64,000 nucleotides of DNA from Torreya grandis. Lineage: Eukaryota; Streptophyta; Pinopsida; Cupressales; Taxaceae. Position numbers and translations under genes: made by a program. This document shows, in pieces, positions 37,601 to 47,329 of this stretch. Location: the NCBI GenBank assembly GCA_037957365.1, contig JARHVA010006310.1, positions 696,001 to 760,000 on the forward strand, read 5' to 3'. Under the pieces are notes generated by a model. It saw only the letters and a list, made by a program, of their open reading frames with translations. It was not told the origin of the DNA and did no database searches. Position 1 is the first letter of the stretch. Every line of letters starts with the position of its first letter.

Positions 37601-39731
37601 TTTTTAAAATGCACATTATGATCATCCATTTAAAATTGTCGTCGTCTTTTTTTATACTGATTTAGAGTTTTGGATACGCTTTTATCTTTTAGTTTCAGTG
37701 TTTTTCTTGATTCAAACCTCCATCATTAGTTTAATAAAAATATATTTTTTATTTAATTTTAAGGTAAATTTTATTTAATTCTAATTTATATTAATAAATC
37801 TGAAAACTTACAAGTCGAACCAATAAATACCTCTAGATATCAAACATAATGAACATAATTATAATTACAACAAGCAGAGTCTTCCAAACACAGGTATTCC
37901 CAATTCTTATTAGAATCATAATATATAATCTGGGCATGGTTATAGCGAGACTCATAGACAAACATTATGGATTAACAAAATGTTATGATTAAATAAATTA
38001 TCAAAAAAAAAAATTCCCTCATAATCACTTAAATTTCAAGTATGCAAAGTGAAGACTAGTTTTGAATCATTTAAACTGTCCTGAAGACTTTCAGGCAAGA
38101 ATATTTAACTTTGGCTGCCCAGATGAACTCTGTTTAGTATGGGATATAACCTTTGCTCTTCCAAAAAATAAATTCAAATAGGCAATAAGAAAAACTGACA
38201 CCATTTATCTTAAGCCAAGACATAAATAAAGAAATTAGATTTCACGTCATTCCATAAGGTACACAATTATAAGTTGTTTGTTTATGAATGCTGCTACTTG
38301 CATATATATTTTAAGTTTAGTATATTAGTCCTTAGTAAGATAGGTATTATAACTTTCAATTGAATTTTTTAAAATATATATATTTTTTAAAATAATTTAT
38401 ATTGATAATAAATATGATGCTAATTAACAAGATGAACAATTTTTTTTGACATTGGGATTACATATATATTGACCATTATTCATATTGCATAGATTATGAA
38501 AACACTATATTTATAAATCTTATTATTAATATATATATTTTTTACTGTTTTTACTGCAGTTATCATTTATTATTATATTAGTTATATATTGCAAAATTAT
38601 ATATAATTTTTAAAAATAAAATAAAAACTAATTGTTATACATTTTTTATTATTTTTTATTTTTTATTTTAAAATAAGTTATTTTATTTGAATTTGAATTT
38701 AAACTTTATATTTTATTTTATGGACAATTTATTCTAACTTGAATGCAGATGGAGAGAAAAGTTTGCAAGATGCCTATGACAACAGAAACACAACAAATGA
38801 TACCAATATTACAAAAATGAAGAATTTAAAAGTCACAACACTTACTATGATGAATATGAGAATATTATCTGGTCTAGAGGTTTCATATGCTATACTTCAA
38901 CTCAATTTTATTACCATATGGAGGGATGTCTTTAATCTATTTATTCCTGTATTCCGGGTCACATTTTTCTAGGTTTATAAAAGATCTATTTTTATTTTTT
39001 ATGTTTCTTGTTGCAGAATCTAGAGGAGATGATGAATAAAAATACTCAAGTTCCATGGGGAAATCGCTTTGGATTTTTGCATGTACCAATTCCTCTAAAA
39101 CGCGTGGAGAACCCTTTAGACTTTGTTAAAAGAGCAAAACATATAATAGATAGATGTAAAATGTCATTAGGTATATTTTCTATCGCCAAAATTTTGGGTT
39201 CTCTGGGGACATTGAAAGGAGCAAAGGTAAGCATAAAATTTAATTAGATGTAAACATACAAGCACATTTGCCATACATAAATCTTGATAAGTAAACTTAT
39301 TGTTTCGATGCTCTACTTGTAGGCACTTGCAAAATGTGCATACAATACTATTGCAAGCACAACATTGGCAATATCAAATATGGTTGGCCCCATAGAAAAG
39401 ATAGCAATAGATGGAAATATAGTAAACAGATTTTCTTTCTTTGTTTCGGGAGCCCCACAAGTGAGTATATAAATTTATGATTTCCTTTTATCATGTCCTA
39501 ATAATTGAAATATTTACATTTTAGTTTATAGGTTATATATTGATTTCAGTCATAAGGTACTTAATTATTGAAAATGTGTGAATGCAGACACTTTCTGTGC
39601 ATATTCTAAGCTATATGGACGCTATTACCATGCAAGTGATAGCACAGAAAGATTATGTCAATGCAGATATGCTATCAAATCTTTTCAGAGAAGCTTTCGA
39701 GGAAATCAAGGAGGCTTCTACTCACCCATAA
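20315..39731 (+). CDS. WSD1-like: WSD1-like wax ester synthase/diacylglycerol acyltransferase, 7 exons
   Basis: The predicted protein is a membrane-associated O-acyltransferase that would join acyl-CoA to fatty alcohols (wax esters) or diacylglycerol (triacylglycerol), probably at the ER. Exons: 20315-20536, 20669-21256, 21508-21580, 38749-38879, 39017-39226, 39323-39460 and 39588-39731. Together they give 1506 nt or 501 aa, close to the usual 480-500 aa for plant WSD proteins. All six introns are GT..AG and phases match throughout. Visible features are PRFSSI near residue 70, PLWEFHLLN (128-136), the catalytic HHALGDG (151-157), a hydrophobic segment at about 205-224, TVNDVLTG from 271, WGNRFGFLHVPIP from 352 and SNMVGP (426-431). 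No internal stop or frameshift is seen. Introns are 132, 251, 17168, 137, 96 and 127 bp. The family assignment is firm; substrate preference and orthology are inferred. Very long intron 3 may slow expression, and transcription data would be needed to show that the two halves are joined. Confidence 0.93.
20669..21256 (+). CDS. WSD exon 2 (residues 75-270) with the HHxxxDG active site
   Basis: The acceptor is TTTGCAG and the donor GTAAGT. The exon encodes EEDEKGVLTW, PLWEFHLL, the HHALGDG motif (His151, His152, Asp156) and a hydrophobic stretch LWYVVLVFWNTMVVV that could be a membrane segment. It ends ADIKQIKTYIGG. Confidence 0.95.
21508..21580 (+). CDS. WSD exon 3 (residues 271-294)
   Basis: The acceptor is TATACAG and the donor GTATGT. 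It encodes TVNDVLTGIILYGIQ, the conserved N-D-V segment after the central domain, and ends in phase 1. Intron 3 follows for 17 kb. Confidence 0.9.
21581..22900. other. First part of WSD intron 3, no feature seen
   Basis: AT-rich intronic sequence. No exon with an appropriate phase is needed here, because exon 3 joins exon 4 without a gap in the family alignment. Confidence 0.5.
22925..23910 (+). pseudogene. LINE ORF1 remnant (DUF4283-like region and CCHC knuckle)
   Basis: A decayed non-LTR retrotransposon ORF1 lies inside WSD intron 3. Reading across frames gives LQ-stop-YVIIYRFNGF, then GRPIVLG, then SVWIRLPNLLLSFWHLSM, then IYVEVNLSKALPHRMQLK. These occur in the order seen in plant LINE ORF1 proteins before their zinc knuckle. 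The knuckle reads DYENTTFRCHSFHQTSHIHG, then CP; it lacks the second canonical Cys. The tail stays open to 23907 and is acidic. The + orientation matches the host gene. No ORF2 follows. Confidence 0.75.
23911..26049. other. Intronic AT-rich DNA, nothing recognised
   Basis: No coding or structural signal was recognised in this part of intron 3. Confidence 0.4.
26501..26557. repeat. Compound microsatellite (AT)n(AG)n
   Basis: About 13 AT units are followed by about 15 AG units, inside LINE copy A. The open frame through it is an artefact. Confidence 0.97.
26924..27004. repeat. (AT)n microsatellite
   Basis: About 80 bp of alternating A and T with one phase slip at 26949-26951, inside LINE copy A. 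Confidence 0.97.
27361..28474. other. Intronic DNA between LINE copies, nothing recognised
   Basis: AT-rich, with several A/T-rich runs. A short minus-strand open frame (27703-27945) is hydrophobic low-complexity and matches nothing recognised. Confidence 0.4.
28475..31150 (-). pseudogene. LINE reverse-transcriptase remnant, copy B
   Basis: Minus-strand LINE ORF2 debris inside WSD intron 3. From its 5' side, 30954-30739 reads MAIDKSHGIDGF, then SWKPITLLNVS, the fingers region of LINE reverse transcriptases (DKAPGxDGF and RPIxLxN in intact relatives). Around 29803-29620 is a segment like the KYLGLPL and IPLY region after the catalytic core. At 29516-29289 comes LFQRVYKDILCEPKSIGKIG, then LLDIKIQGYDF, then KW, as in the C-terminal part of plant LINE ORF2. 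Stops are frequent. The segment 28510-30538 is nearly collinear with 61972-64000. Confidence 0.8.
31151..33999. other. Intronic AT-rich DNA
   Basis: No gene was recognised. It holds the GTT microsatellite at 31638 and a very AT-rich stretch at about 32.9-34.0 kb with long A and T runs. Confidence 0.45.
31638..31699. repeat. (TTG)n microsatellite followed by TTGTG units
   Basis: About 16 TTG units end in three GTGTT pentamers, suggesting slippage-derived change of unit length. Confidence 0.95.
34382..34687 (-). pseudogene. LOB-domain (LBD) protein, exon 2 (open)
   Basis: A minus-strand exon of 306 bp with an intact frame (101 codons plus stop) after a TATTTTAAG acceptor. It encodes LYESTATLKDPIHGCACAIQ, then QMRKQNAEMESRLTVTQTKF. 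This matches the second half of the LOB domain (YEAxARxRDPVYGCVGxIxxLQ in relatives) and its Leu-zipper-like coiled coil. The acidic tail contains EDIMYDEVDPFLLYSGYGN. LBD proteins are plant transcription factors of lateral-organ development. The matching first exon at 34960-35085 is broken, so the gene as a whole is called a pseudogene. It lies antisense inside WSD intron 3. Confidence 0.65.
34960..35085 (-). pseudogene. LBD exon 1 fragment (C-block and start of GAS block), frameshifted
   Basis: On the minus strand, YRLQCKKCFEKCVLAQ corresponds to the end of the LBD C-block (RRKCxxxCVLAPYF). A frame change follows, then EDPDKIATV, a stop, and REF with a degraded remainder ending HIIIMF. This parallels EDPxKFAxVHRVFGASNIIKML in intact LBD proteins. 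The first Cys pair of the C-block and the end of the GAS block are missing. A gap of about 270 bp separates it from exon 2. Confidence 0.55.
35057..35195. repeat. Local tandem duplication next to LBD exon 1
   Basis: TATAAGTCCAAATTATAAGC at 35071 and AGTCCAAATTATAAAAAATT at 35167 begin matching segments about 96 bp apart. A second, shorter echo, TTTTTCCATGGCGAGATG, occurs at about 35098 and 35127. Confidence 0.55.
35225..35960. other. Intronic DNA with a short (GTT)n tract
   Basis: It holds a (TTG)n tract of about 22 bp near 35297 and otherwise no recognisable feature. Confidence 0.4.
35970..36560 (-). mobile_element. LINE 3' end fragment
   Basis: TTTTTTATTAGATAGGGTAAAA at 35970, read on the minus strand, gives TTTTACCCTATCTAATAAAA, a LINE-like 3' terminus with a short A tail. 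A second occurrence at 40411 borders a clear LINE ORF1 remnant. The adjoining minus-strand frame (36138-36392) and the Lys/Arg-rich stretch near 36500 have no recognised domain. They are probably LINE ORF1/3' untranslated debris. Confidence 0.45.
36561..38748. other. Last part of WSD intron 3, nothing recognised
   Basis: AT-rich. The polypyrimidine region and AATGCAG acceptor for exon 4 lie at its end. The open frames at 36944-37335 match nothing recognised. Confidence 0.45.
38749..38879 (+). CDS. WSD exon 4 (residues 295-338)
   Basis: The acceptor is GAATGCAG and the donor GTTTCA. The first two bases complete the codon begun in exon 3 (G + AT gives Asp). It encodes a variable, Asn/Thr-rich loop and then VTTLTMMNMRILSGLE, which matches the family segment before WGN. 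Confidence 0.85.
39017..39226 (+). CDS. WSD exon 5 (residues 339-408)
   Basis: The acceptor is TGTTGCAG and the donor GTAAGC. It encodes NLEEMM and the conserved WGNRFGFLHVPIP, then DFVKRAKHIIDRCKMSLG, ending LGTLKGAK. Confidence 0.93.
39323..39460 (+). CDS. WSD exon 6 (residues 409-454)
   Basis: The acceptor is CTTGTAG and the donor GTGAGT. It encodes the conserved TTLAISNMVGPIEKI and ends FSFFVSGAPQ, as usual for the family's DUF1298 C-terminal domain. Confidence 0.93.
39588..39731 (+). CDS. WSD exon 7 (residues 455-501, stop TAA)
   Basis: The acceptor is GAATGCAG. It encodes TLSVHILSYMDAITMQVIAQ and the C-terminal helix LFREAFEEIKEA, then TAA. Confidence 0.93.
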   Translation, partial: TLSVHILSYMDAITMQVIAQKDYVNADMLSNLFREAFEEIKEASTHP

Positions 39732-40015
39732 TGTGTGACATCATAATATAAAAATTTCTATATAGGCATAACAATTTATAATAACAAATCTTGATATTAT
39801 GTTTCTTCAATCAAGATGTGAATGTTGATGGGATATTCAGCTAACCTTAGAATAATCTCCTCGGCATTCGCATGTTTCCCTAACATCAAAATGGTGAAGT
39901 GGAGAGCAACATTATGTATGAAGTTATGTCACTATGAAGTATTCATGGTAAAAGACGGAATCTAGTTATGTAGTGTAACTATAAGTCTTTTAATGAGTAT
40001 ATATATAGTCGTATT

Positions 40016-40021
40016 AATAAA
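40016..40021 (+). terminator. Candidate polyadenylation signal of the WSD gene
   Basis: AATAAA lies 285 bp after the stop codon. Plant poly(A) signals are loose and other A/T-rich options are nearby, so the site is only a candidate. Confidence 0.35.
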
Positions 40022-40410
40022 TATTTTCTCCATAAACACTGGTATATTGATCTTATAATTATATTTACTCTCTCTCTTTTTTCTTTTTCTTTTTTTTTTT
40101 TAAAAAAAAAAACTATTATATTTATTCCTTTTTTAATATTTCTTTTTTCATAATAAATTATAGTAATATTTAAAATAAAAATGTTTACGATAAACAAGAT
40201 CAATCATCAACTTTAATTTTGGACATTTTATCGCCTATCAATATGATTAAAATAACTTTATTACAATCACATGTTTTGAAATAGATCGTAATTAAATAAA
40301 ATATTTTCTATTATCTTTATTTACTATAGTTACAAACTATTACATTATTTTATTGTTTCATCTTATAATTTACTAAAACTAAATGTTACATTAAATAGTT
40401 ATATTTTTTT

Positions 40411-41660
40411 ATTGGATAGGGTAAAACACTTTTGACTCGAGCTATGAATCAAGGTGAGTCACAACCGATGGCTCATTCCCCATAGAAAATAGAGGAAGAA
40501 GAAATACAGAGTGCAAAAAGGGTGTCACCTCCCACAAGAGAAATATATGTGGGAAACAAAACCCGTAGAGAATATAAAGAAAAGGAGAGCAAAAATAGAG
40601 TAAATGGATAACCAATAGAGAGAAACCAAAACACCTAAATATGGGAGTAGAATAATACAACATTCAAGACCAAACCCCACTAGCTGCCCAGCAGAGGGGC
40701 TTATTCACAAGTCAATAATTCCTTATGCCCTCGTTTATAAAGGGGATCTTCCATGGTCCATTGAGATCCATTGGAGATGAGAGAGTGTGCTTAAGCCCTC
40801 AGTAATTCTGCATCCATTCTATGTCCTTTCTTCTTTGAAGAGACTCCAACATCCACGTCTCAGTTAAAAGGCCTAGAAGGAGGAGTCCAAGGAGGGATTG
40901 CTTGAGGAGGGATTGATCAAGGGGTCAAATTCTCCTATAAGGGGACTTCCATTTAGGGGAAGGTCTGGGGTGGGGAACGAGGGAATAGTCAAAGGACATC
41001 CCACGACAATGTCCATTATCATCACTAAGTGGAAGAAAGGGGTAATTAAAACTTTTCATGATTGTGTCACTTGAAAAATGGGTCAAGTTCATCTTCTTTC
41101 CTCTTCCAGACTTGCTAAAGATGCCAATGTGTCTTGGAGGGACATCTAACGATGCGATGACTAGGGAGGTGGCAATGGAAGGAGCAAAAGGGAAGGCCTT
41201 CATAATTGAGATGTTGAGTCCACGAGCCCCATAAGGAGAGTAGATTAACTGAAAAGGGGAGTGGTTTGGAAATGTCAATGAAAACCAAATGTGGACCGAG
41301 TTGAGACTCCAAGAGGTAGCATGAATCTTTATGAAATTTCTGACTTTGTCCACCAAGAGCTCGATGAAACACTCATTCCTCATCACCAGAGGGAGATGAT
41401 GAAGCCGAAGCCACATCAAGACATCCTTGAGTTGAAATAAATCCAACGAGAAGAAAGGGATCCAAGCGCAGATGAAAATGCCATAATAGTTGAAAAACCA
41501 CAGACCGAAGTTCCACACAAAATAGCTATTAGTTAAGCTCTAAAATTCTACCAGGAAGAACCCAACGCACAACAAGTAGAAGGAAGGAGGACCAATGAAA
41601 CAAAATCAAACTTTCAAGGCCCAAGTTGCAAGAGTTGAAAGAGAGGTAAACAATCCCGTG
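40411..41660 (-). pseudogene. LINE ORF1 remnant with LINE 3' end
   Basis: A minus-strand non-LTR element fragment. From 41640 down it reads PPSFYLLCVGFFLVEF, then the open frame LWFFNYYGIFICAWIPFFSL, then VLMWLRLHHLPLV, which is the DUF4283-type RNA-binding region of plant LINE ORF1. In another frame (41372-41115) come FIDISKPLP and LNYEGLPFCSFHCHLPSH, then RIVRCP, the CCHC knuckle region. The low end (40411-40435) is the LINE-like terminus TTTTACCC-TATCCAATAAAA on the minus strand. ORF2 is missing between the knuckle and the 3' end, so the copy is internally deleted. Confidence 0.8.
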
Positions 41661-42212
41661 CATTTTTTGATCAGAGATATGCTACTTATATCTACTTCCA
41701 TCTCTAACAAAAGAAAGTCTAAAATAACCAACTCAAAGATTAATAAAATAACCTAAATTCGAAATAGTAAATAAAATCTAAAATAAAAAATTATTACATT
41801 AATTATAAATAATTGATAATATTTTATTATAAATTTAATTGTAATGAATGTTATTTTAGACTTGCATCACCCACAATATTAAAAATGAAATATATATTAT
41901 CAAATTATAATTTAATGTTTTATGTATATATGTGTTTAACCTTCCAAAAAAAATTCTAAACAATATAGAGCACATTTTCAATCGTTTTCTATTTACATAT
42001 TTCCAAATACATTGCATACATATGTCAGTGTTCATTTATGTTAGTGATATAGAACCCAAAATAGAGATTAATATAATGTATTGTCTCGTTTGATTCATCG
42101 TAATCATTTTGGTATTTTTTTTTTTTTTTTTAACTTTTTGGTTGAGTGCTAGGATTACGATTTACTTTTTAACATTTGGTGTACCTAACGTGGATAATTG
42201 GGTTGCGTTTGT

Positions 42213-42214
42213 GC

Positions 42215-42280
<66 letters not shown>

Positions 42281-42281
42281 T
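42213..42281. repeat. (ATT)n microsatellite
   Basis: About 22 TTA/ATT units, ending in ACTACTACAAC. The poly-Leu open frame through it is an artefact. Confidence 0.97.
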
Positions 42282-42703
42282 ACTACAACAGGGCATACAT
42301 ATGCGGTACAAGCTTACTATAAGTTGCGTAAGGGCTGTGTAATAAAAAAATATTGAAATTTAAAAAACTAATGTCGGATGTTATATGAGTTATCCCATTT
42401 AATTTTATTTTCTACATTAACAAAGATACTAATAATAAGGAAGAAGGAGATGATAATATAATTGATTTAGTGTTTTGGGTTTATTTCATATAAATGTCAA
42501 AGTTAATTTTTGTTATTTGTATTATTTAAGAATGTTAGTTTGTGTAGGCTCAATTGTCTCCCCATAGAATTAGTGATGGCTCTCCCAACTGATTACAAGG
42601 TTCATTACATGTGGGGCAGTCACTACCGAAACACTAAAACATCAGAAAAAAGAGGAATAAAGAAATGATAACAAATTTAAAGGGATAACTACTTTGAGAG
42701 AGA

Positions 42704-42781
42704 AGTGGTGGGGGGAGGGTCAAGCGGGCAGGGGACGGTGAGGGGGCGCAAGGGAGCGGGAAGGGGAGGCAAGGTGGGGTG
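42704..42781. other. G-rich island 1
   Basis: About 78 bp with many runs of three to six G on the + strand, separated by short loops, in DNA that is otherwise very AT-rich. The spacing would allow G-quadruplex folding. Confidence 0.8.
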
Positions 42782-44186
42782 TCATCAAGCAGGGACAAGG
42801 AATAAAATGAGGAACAAAGATTGAAAGAGACAACAATGTCATCCTACTAACAAATATTTGGGGACAATGTAAAGGCAAGGGGAAAGAGTAGAGGGAAAAG
42901 AAAAAGAGATTCTTTTATAGATAAATAATATGTGTTATCCCTACAAAATAAAAGATTAGAGGTATGTATTAATTTAATTTTATAGGAGAATTTAATTTAT
43001 ATTTATATAAATCTTAAAAATAACATGAGAAAAAATCCTAGATGAAGCATGCTAAAAAAACCTTATGAAAAATCTTAAATAAACCAATAGAAACATAATA
43101 ATAAAACTCCAAAATAAAATCCTTAAAAACATAGAATATTCTATAGAATCCTTTGATAGTCACCTCATTCTCTTTTACATCCTTACATTTTACTAAATTC
43201 ATAGTAAAATATCCAATATCTCTTATACACAACTCGAGGTTGCATCTAAATTTTTTTACAAAACTCACAATTTAGTTTCCTCTCTTTCCTTTTCTATATT
43301 ACAAGAAAATTATTCGAGAAAATTCTCAATTGCATTTTATTTTTATATTCAACATTTTTCATTGACTCTATTCATTATTCAACACTTCCCATCATTCACA
43401 TTGCATTCCAAGAAAAGAAAAAAATATATTTCTAACTATTTTTGCATGCCTCAAATATTTGTACTTGTAGATTATAAATAATTGTGGTATGATTTATGCA
43501 TTCATTATAAATATAGTATTTTCATAGTCCATAATATATGTATTTTGACATATATATCAATTCTCATATTTACGTTTTACTATTGAGTTATCAATCAAAT
43601 AAAGAAAATATTTTAAAAATAATAAAATGGAAGTTTAAGTTAAAACACATGATGAATTAAAATTAACAAATAAGATTAATGCTTTTAGTTTTACAAGATG
43701 AATGAATGTTTTTGTAACTCCTAGGCCAACTAGGAGGGTGTTGCATATTGGGGCTTGTCATATGTCTACTTTCATTTTTCCACACAATGTGATATTGAAG
43801 AGTATTATCGAACCCATTAGGGACGTTAATGATCTTCCTTAAAATAGTACAATAATATTAAAATTTTCATATGTATTTATTAAATTTTATATCATTTTTA
43901 ATCCAATTTTTAATTAGTGATTAGTCATTGATACAATTATTCAGTATTGAGGATAACAAGAAGGAAAATGAGAAAGAAGTATGGACGAGTCAATGTCCTT
44001 TATCTATTACTAGGAACCCTACATGAAGGTATAATTTTGAGTTTTATTTTTTAAATTGACTTATTTCTATTAATTATAAATTATTTTCTTTTTGGGGTTT
44101 TGATAATAAGCTCAGTAGTTATTTAGACTAGTTTGAGGATGACACTAAGTTGAGTCATCATCCTTCTATTAGAGGTATAATCACTA

Positions 44187-44243
44187 AGGGAGGGGGTTGG
44201 GGGGAAAGGGCGGGCGCGGGCCAGGGCGGTGGCGGGGGAAGGT
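44187..44243. other. G-rich island 2
   Basis: About 57 bp of G runs (GGGAGGGGG, GGGGGG, GGGCGGGCGCGGG) on the + strand, again isolated in AT-rich DNA and compatible with G-quadruplex folding. Confidence 0.8.
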
Positions 44244-45260
44244 TGAAATAGTGAGCCTATATATTTTAATTTCAATTATAATTCTTTCAAACTATTAAAT
44301 AATCAACATATATCAACTTGATCAAACCATATTAACAAGAGAGCTCATTCATTCAATGCATACACAAGATCAAACACATAACGCATAATTCATGTGGGAA
44401 ACCCTCATGGGGAATAAAACCCACTCTCAATCCTGCAACACATGGACTACTTTCCTATAATAAATACAAAAAAGAGATTGGTAAACTCTTTTAGACCAAA
44501 AAACCTCGATCATGTCCTCCTGACCAAAGGTCTTTAGTGAAACACCTATTTCACAAGGAATAATTGTCCCTAAGAAAGACCAAGTCCTTTAGTCACTCCT
44601 TTGATCACCTCCACCTTAGAACTAAATTCTTCAACCCCTGATGATGGATCTCTATTTTTATAACACCTACACAAACTCCTTATCTATGTCATATAGGTAT
44701 CTAACATAGGCATGCCATAATCTCTCTCTTTCACTCAAACTGTCCTCATACACACACTCAGACCTCTTCGCATATCTTCAAACTATAGGAGCACTTTTCT
44801 GACATCAAAAATATGACTAATAGGTCATATTCACACTCATCAATATGCTTATCAAATCATCAACTAGGCACTCTACCTCTCCTTCACTCCACAACTCTCA
44901 CATGCACCTTGCACTAGTCTCACTCACAACTCTAAAAACCAACACATTTGGTTTCACTATATATAGAACATTAATGAATTATCAAGATCACAATATTTAT
45001 TATCAACCACAACATATTACTTCATCCTTAAGGCATATCATATGGGTCACACTTAAGCATAATCCACTTTCAAATAGACTTGAATCACTTTTAGGTCCTA
45101 TGGAGACCCATTCAACTCTTTGACACTTTTTTGGGAAAATTAAGAACATAGGAACAATTTCCAAAATCATGGACCCATTCCACATGATCTATAGGTCCTC
45201 CTTAAGTTCCAATAACCATCACAGTACTTTTTTGCTTGAGCATAATTCACTCAAACAACA

Positions 45261-45386
45261 ATCTGTAAACATAGTCACCATGAACAAATACACAATCAAC
45301 TTATAAACCTTTGTTGATATTGCATCTGTAAACATAGTCACCATGAACAAATACACAATCAACTTATAAACCTTTGTTGATATTGC
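45261..45386. repeat. Perfect 63 bp tandem duplication
   Basis: Two identical 63 bp units (45261-45323 and 45324-45386), each beginning ATCTGTAAACATAGTCACCA. Because 63 is a multiple of three, the minus-strand frame through it also repeats a 21-residue unit, but no gene is implied. Confidence 0.95.
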
Positions 45387-46821
45387 ATATAATTTCTTAA
45401 ACATTCATAATGTATATAGAGAATATTTATAGAGTTTAAAACATTCTTCAATATATAATCCATCATTAAACATTGAAATAACATCAGAAAAAGCTCAATC
45501 ACCCTTATCGGGTTACTTGTAGAACATGCATTTGTTGTAACCTCAATATATTTGACTGAACACACTTTTAGATCTTCAAATTAGGTTCATTATATGCACC
45601 ATATATTCATCTTAAACTTTTATTTTTATAGCACCTTCAAATTTTTCGTATATCAGAAGTTATGGATAAAATATGGAGCACTAGTTTTCCCTTTACAAAA
45701 ATTCAAATATTCAAATGCAAATGGTCAAAATTAAACCCCAGACACATTACTTGCATCTCATGTCCTCACATATATATATTAAATGTGCACCATTGATATT
45801 ATTCAAACTTTAATGCATAGTGCATCAATGTCTAAATGTTAAAATTTGACCAATTGACCTCATCTCATGTAATATAACAACTTTGACCTCATGCACTCTA
45901 TAAATCTCTTCAACATTGTCCTAGCTTTAATAATACTAGATAAATACCACTTTGACCATTTTATTTTAATGCATTCCATTGATCTCTATCTATACAATCA
46001 CCCACTCACTGTTGATCCTTAGAAGAAGCTCGATCTTTATCTCTGCACAACATTAAACATTGAACACTTGGCACAATCTCGCCGCTTCTTGACATCTTGG
46101 AGTAACATGCTCCATAGATGATGTTCAAACTTTACCTTGTGAAAAATATACTAAGTATTGGATCCATTACAATCTATCTAAGAAGCCAACTTTGAACTTT
46201 AATAACATTTACCTCGCTCACTTGCATGTTCTCAAATTTGGATCATATAATCTCCTCACATAGGAGAATCTAACCATGTGTCACACTATTCCTGAAGCCT
46301 TCACATGTGAAAGATAAAATTCCATTAATATACTAACTTAGATTTTTCTACCATAGAGCCAACAATGTCAAGAATTACTTGGAATGACAACTTTACACCT
46401 GCATATCTTTTGAAATGCTTTAGTGCAAGATCTAAAATTTAACATAAATCATCTAGGCTCAAAACTTAACAAACCCATCTGATCATATTATTTTGAAATA
46501 ACTACAGGTGTGAGATATTCCATCACCAAACTACTTATTTGACTCTTTCTTGACTCATGCAAATTTGGCTAAGTATGGGAAAATATTGTCAAACTTCCTG
46601 GGATCCCAACTTTGCACTTGCATATCTTTTGTCACACTTAGGTGCATAACCTAAGATTTAGTGCATAATAACTAGGAAAGATAATGAACAAATCCATGTG
46701 AAAATTTCCTCCTAAAACCTCCATGCATGTGAATGTTAACATCATCAACATGCTTACTTCGTTCTATTTGAGCATAGAAAACACTGTCAAAATGCTTGAA
46801 AGCCCAACTTTGTACCCACAC

Positions 46822-46893
<72 letters not shown>

Positions 46894-47329
46894 ATTCAGG
46901 TGCATGACCTAAGATTTAGTGAATAGTAAATAGGGACTAATATTATCACAACCATATGACCAAATCTCCCTGACTCATAATCATGTATAAATGGTGACAT
47001 CAGTAAACTACCTACTCATATTTTCTGCCACTAGAACCAAAATGTCTAGATGAAAAAAATGATCAACCAAATGAAATTCACTTATGCACACAAGCACTCA
47101 AAGCATATAGAACATATTATAGAACCCCTTTCACATTCTCAATACTCCATACTCATCCCTAAACATCCCTAACCATGCAAAAACTAAAGATCAACCAAGC
47201 CTCCTTAAATCACACTAGGACATACACATTGCACACTTTGTCATTGTCACTTAGGCTATCAAATCAATTCATCCACTCACTAGGATGCCTTCACGACATC
47301 ACCATGACATCATTGACAACTCTCTAACA
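45383..47329 (-). mobile_element. 3' LTR of a minus-strand Ty1/copia element
   Basis: The sequence matches 50457-52327 along its whole length at roughly 85% by eye. Its right end, CTCTCTAACA, is followed by ATATTCCCCTTTTTC. On the minus strand this reads GAAAAAGGGGAATAT, then TGTTAGAG: a polypurine tract followed by an LTR start, typical of copia elements. The left end is uncertain and the LTR may extend further left than the matching segment. Confidence 0.7.
46825..46888. repeat. (GT)n microsatellite inside the 3' LTR
   Basis: About 32 GT units. The corresponding position of the other LTR (about 51880) has only CACCCACATATC, so the tract expanded after the two LTRs separated. Confidence 0.95.

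Larger units (their letters stand above)
41661..45380. other. Region downstream of the WSD gene with G-rich islands, no gene seen
   Basis: AT-rich background with an (ATT)n tract (42213) and two G-rich islands (42704 and 44187), listed separately. No coding region was recognised. The part after 44250 may belong to the LTR of the copia element that follows, but its left end could not be placed. Confidence 0.4.

Noticed and set aside
40925..41518. 197-codon minus-strand open frame considered as an intact host gene
   Set aside because: Its start matches the DUF4283-like part of LINE ORF1 and the zinc knuckle continues in a different frame, so it is frameshifted LINE debris.
42109..42342. Open frame with a long poly-Leu run considered as a membrane protein
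   Set aside because: The Leu run is the (ATT)n microsatellite; nothing else supports a gene.
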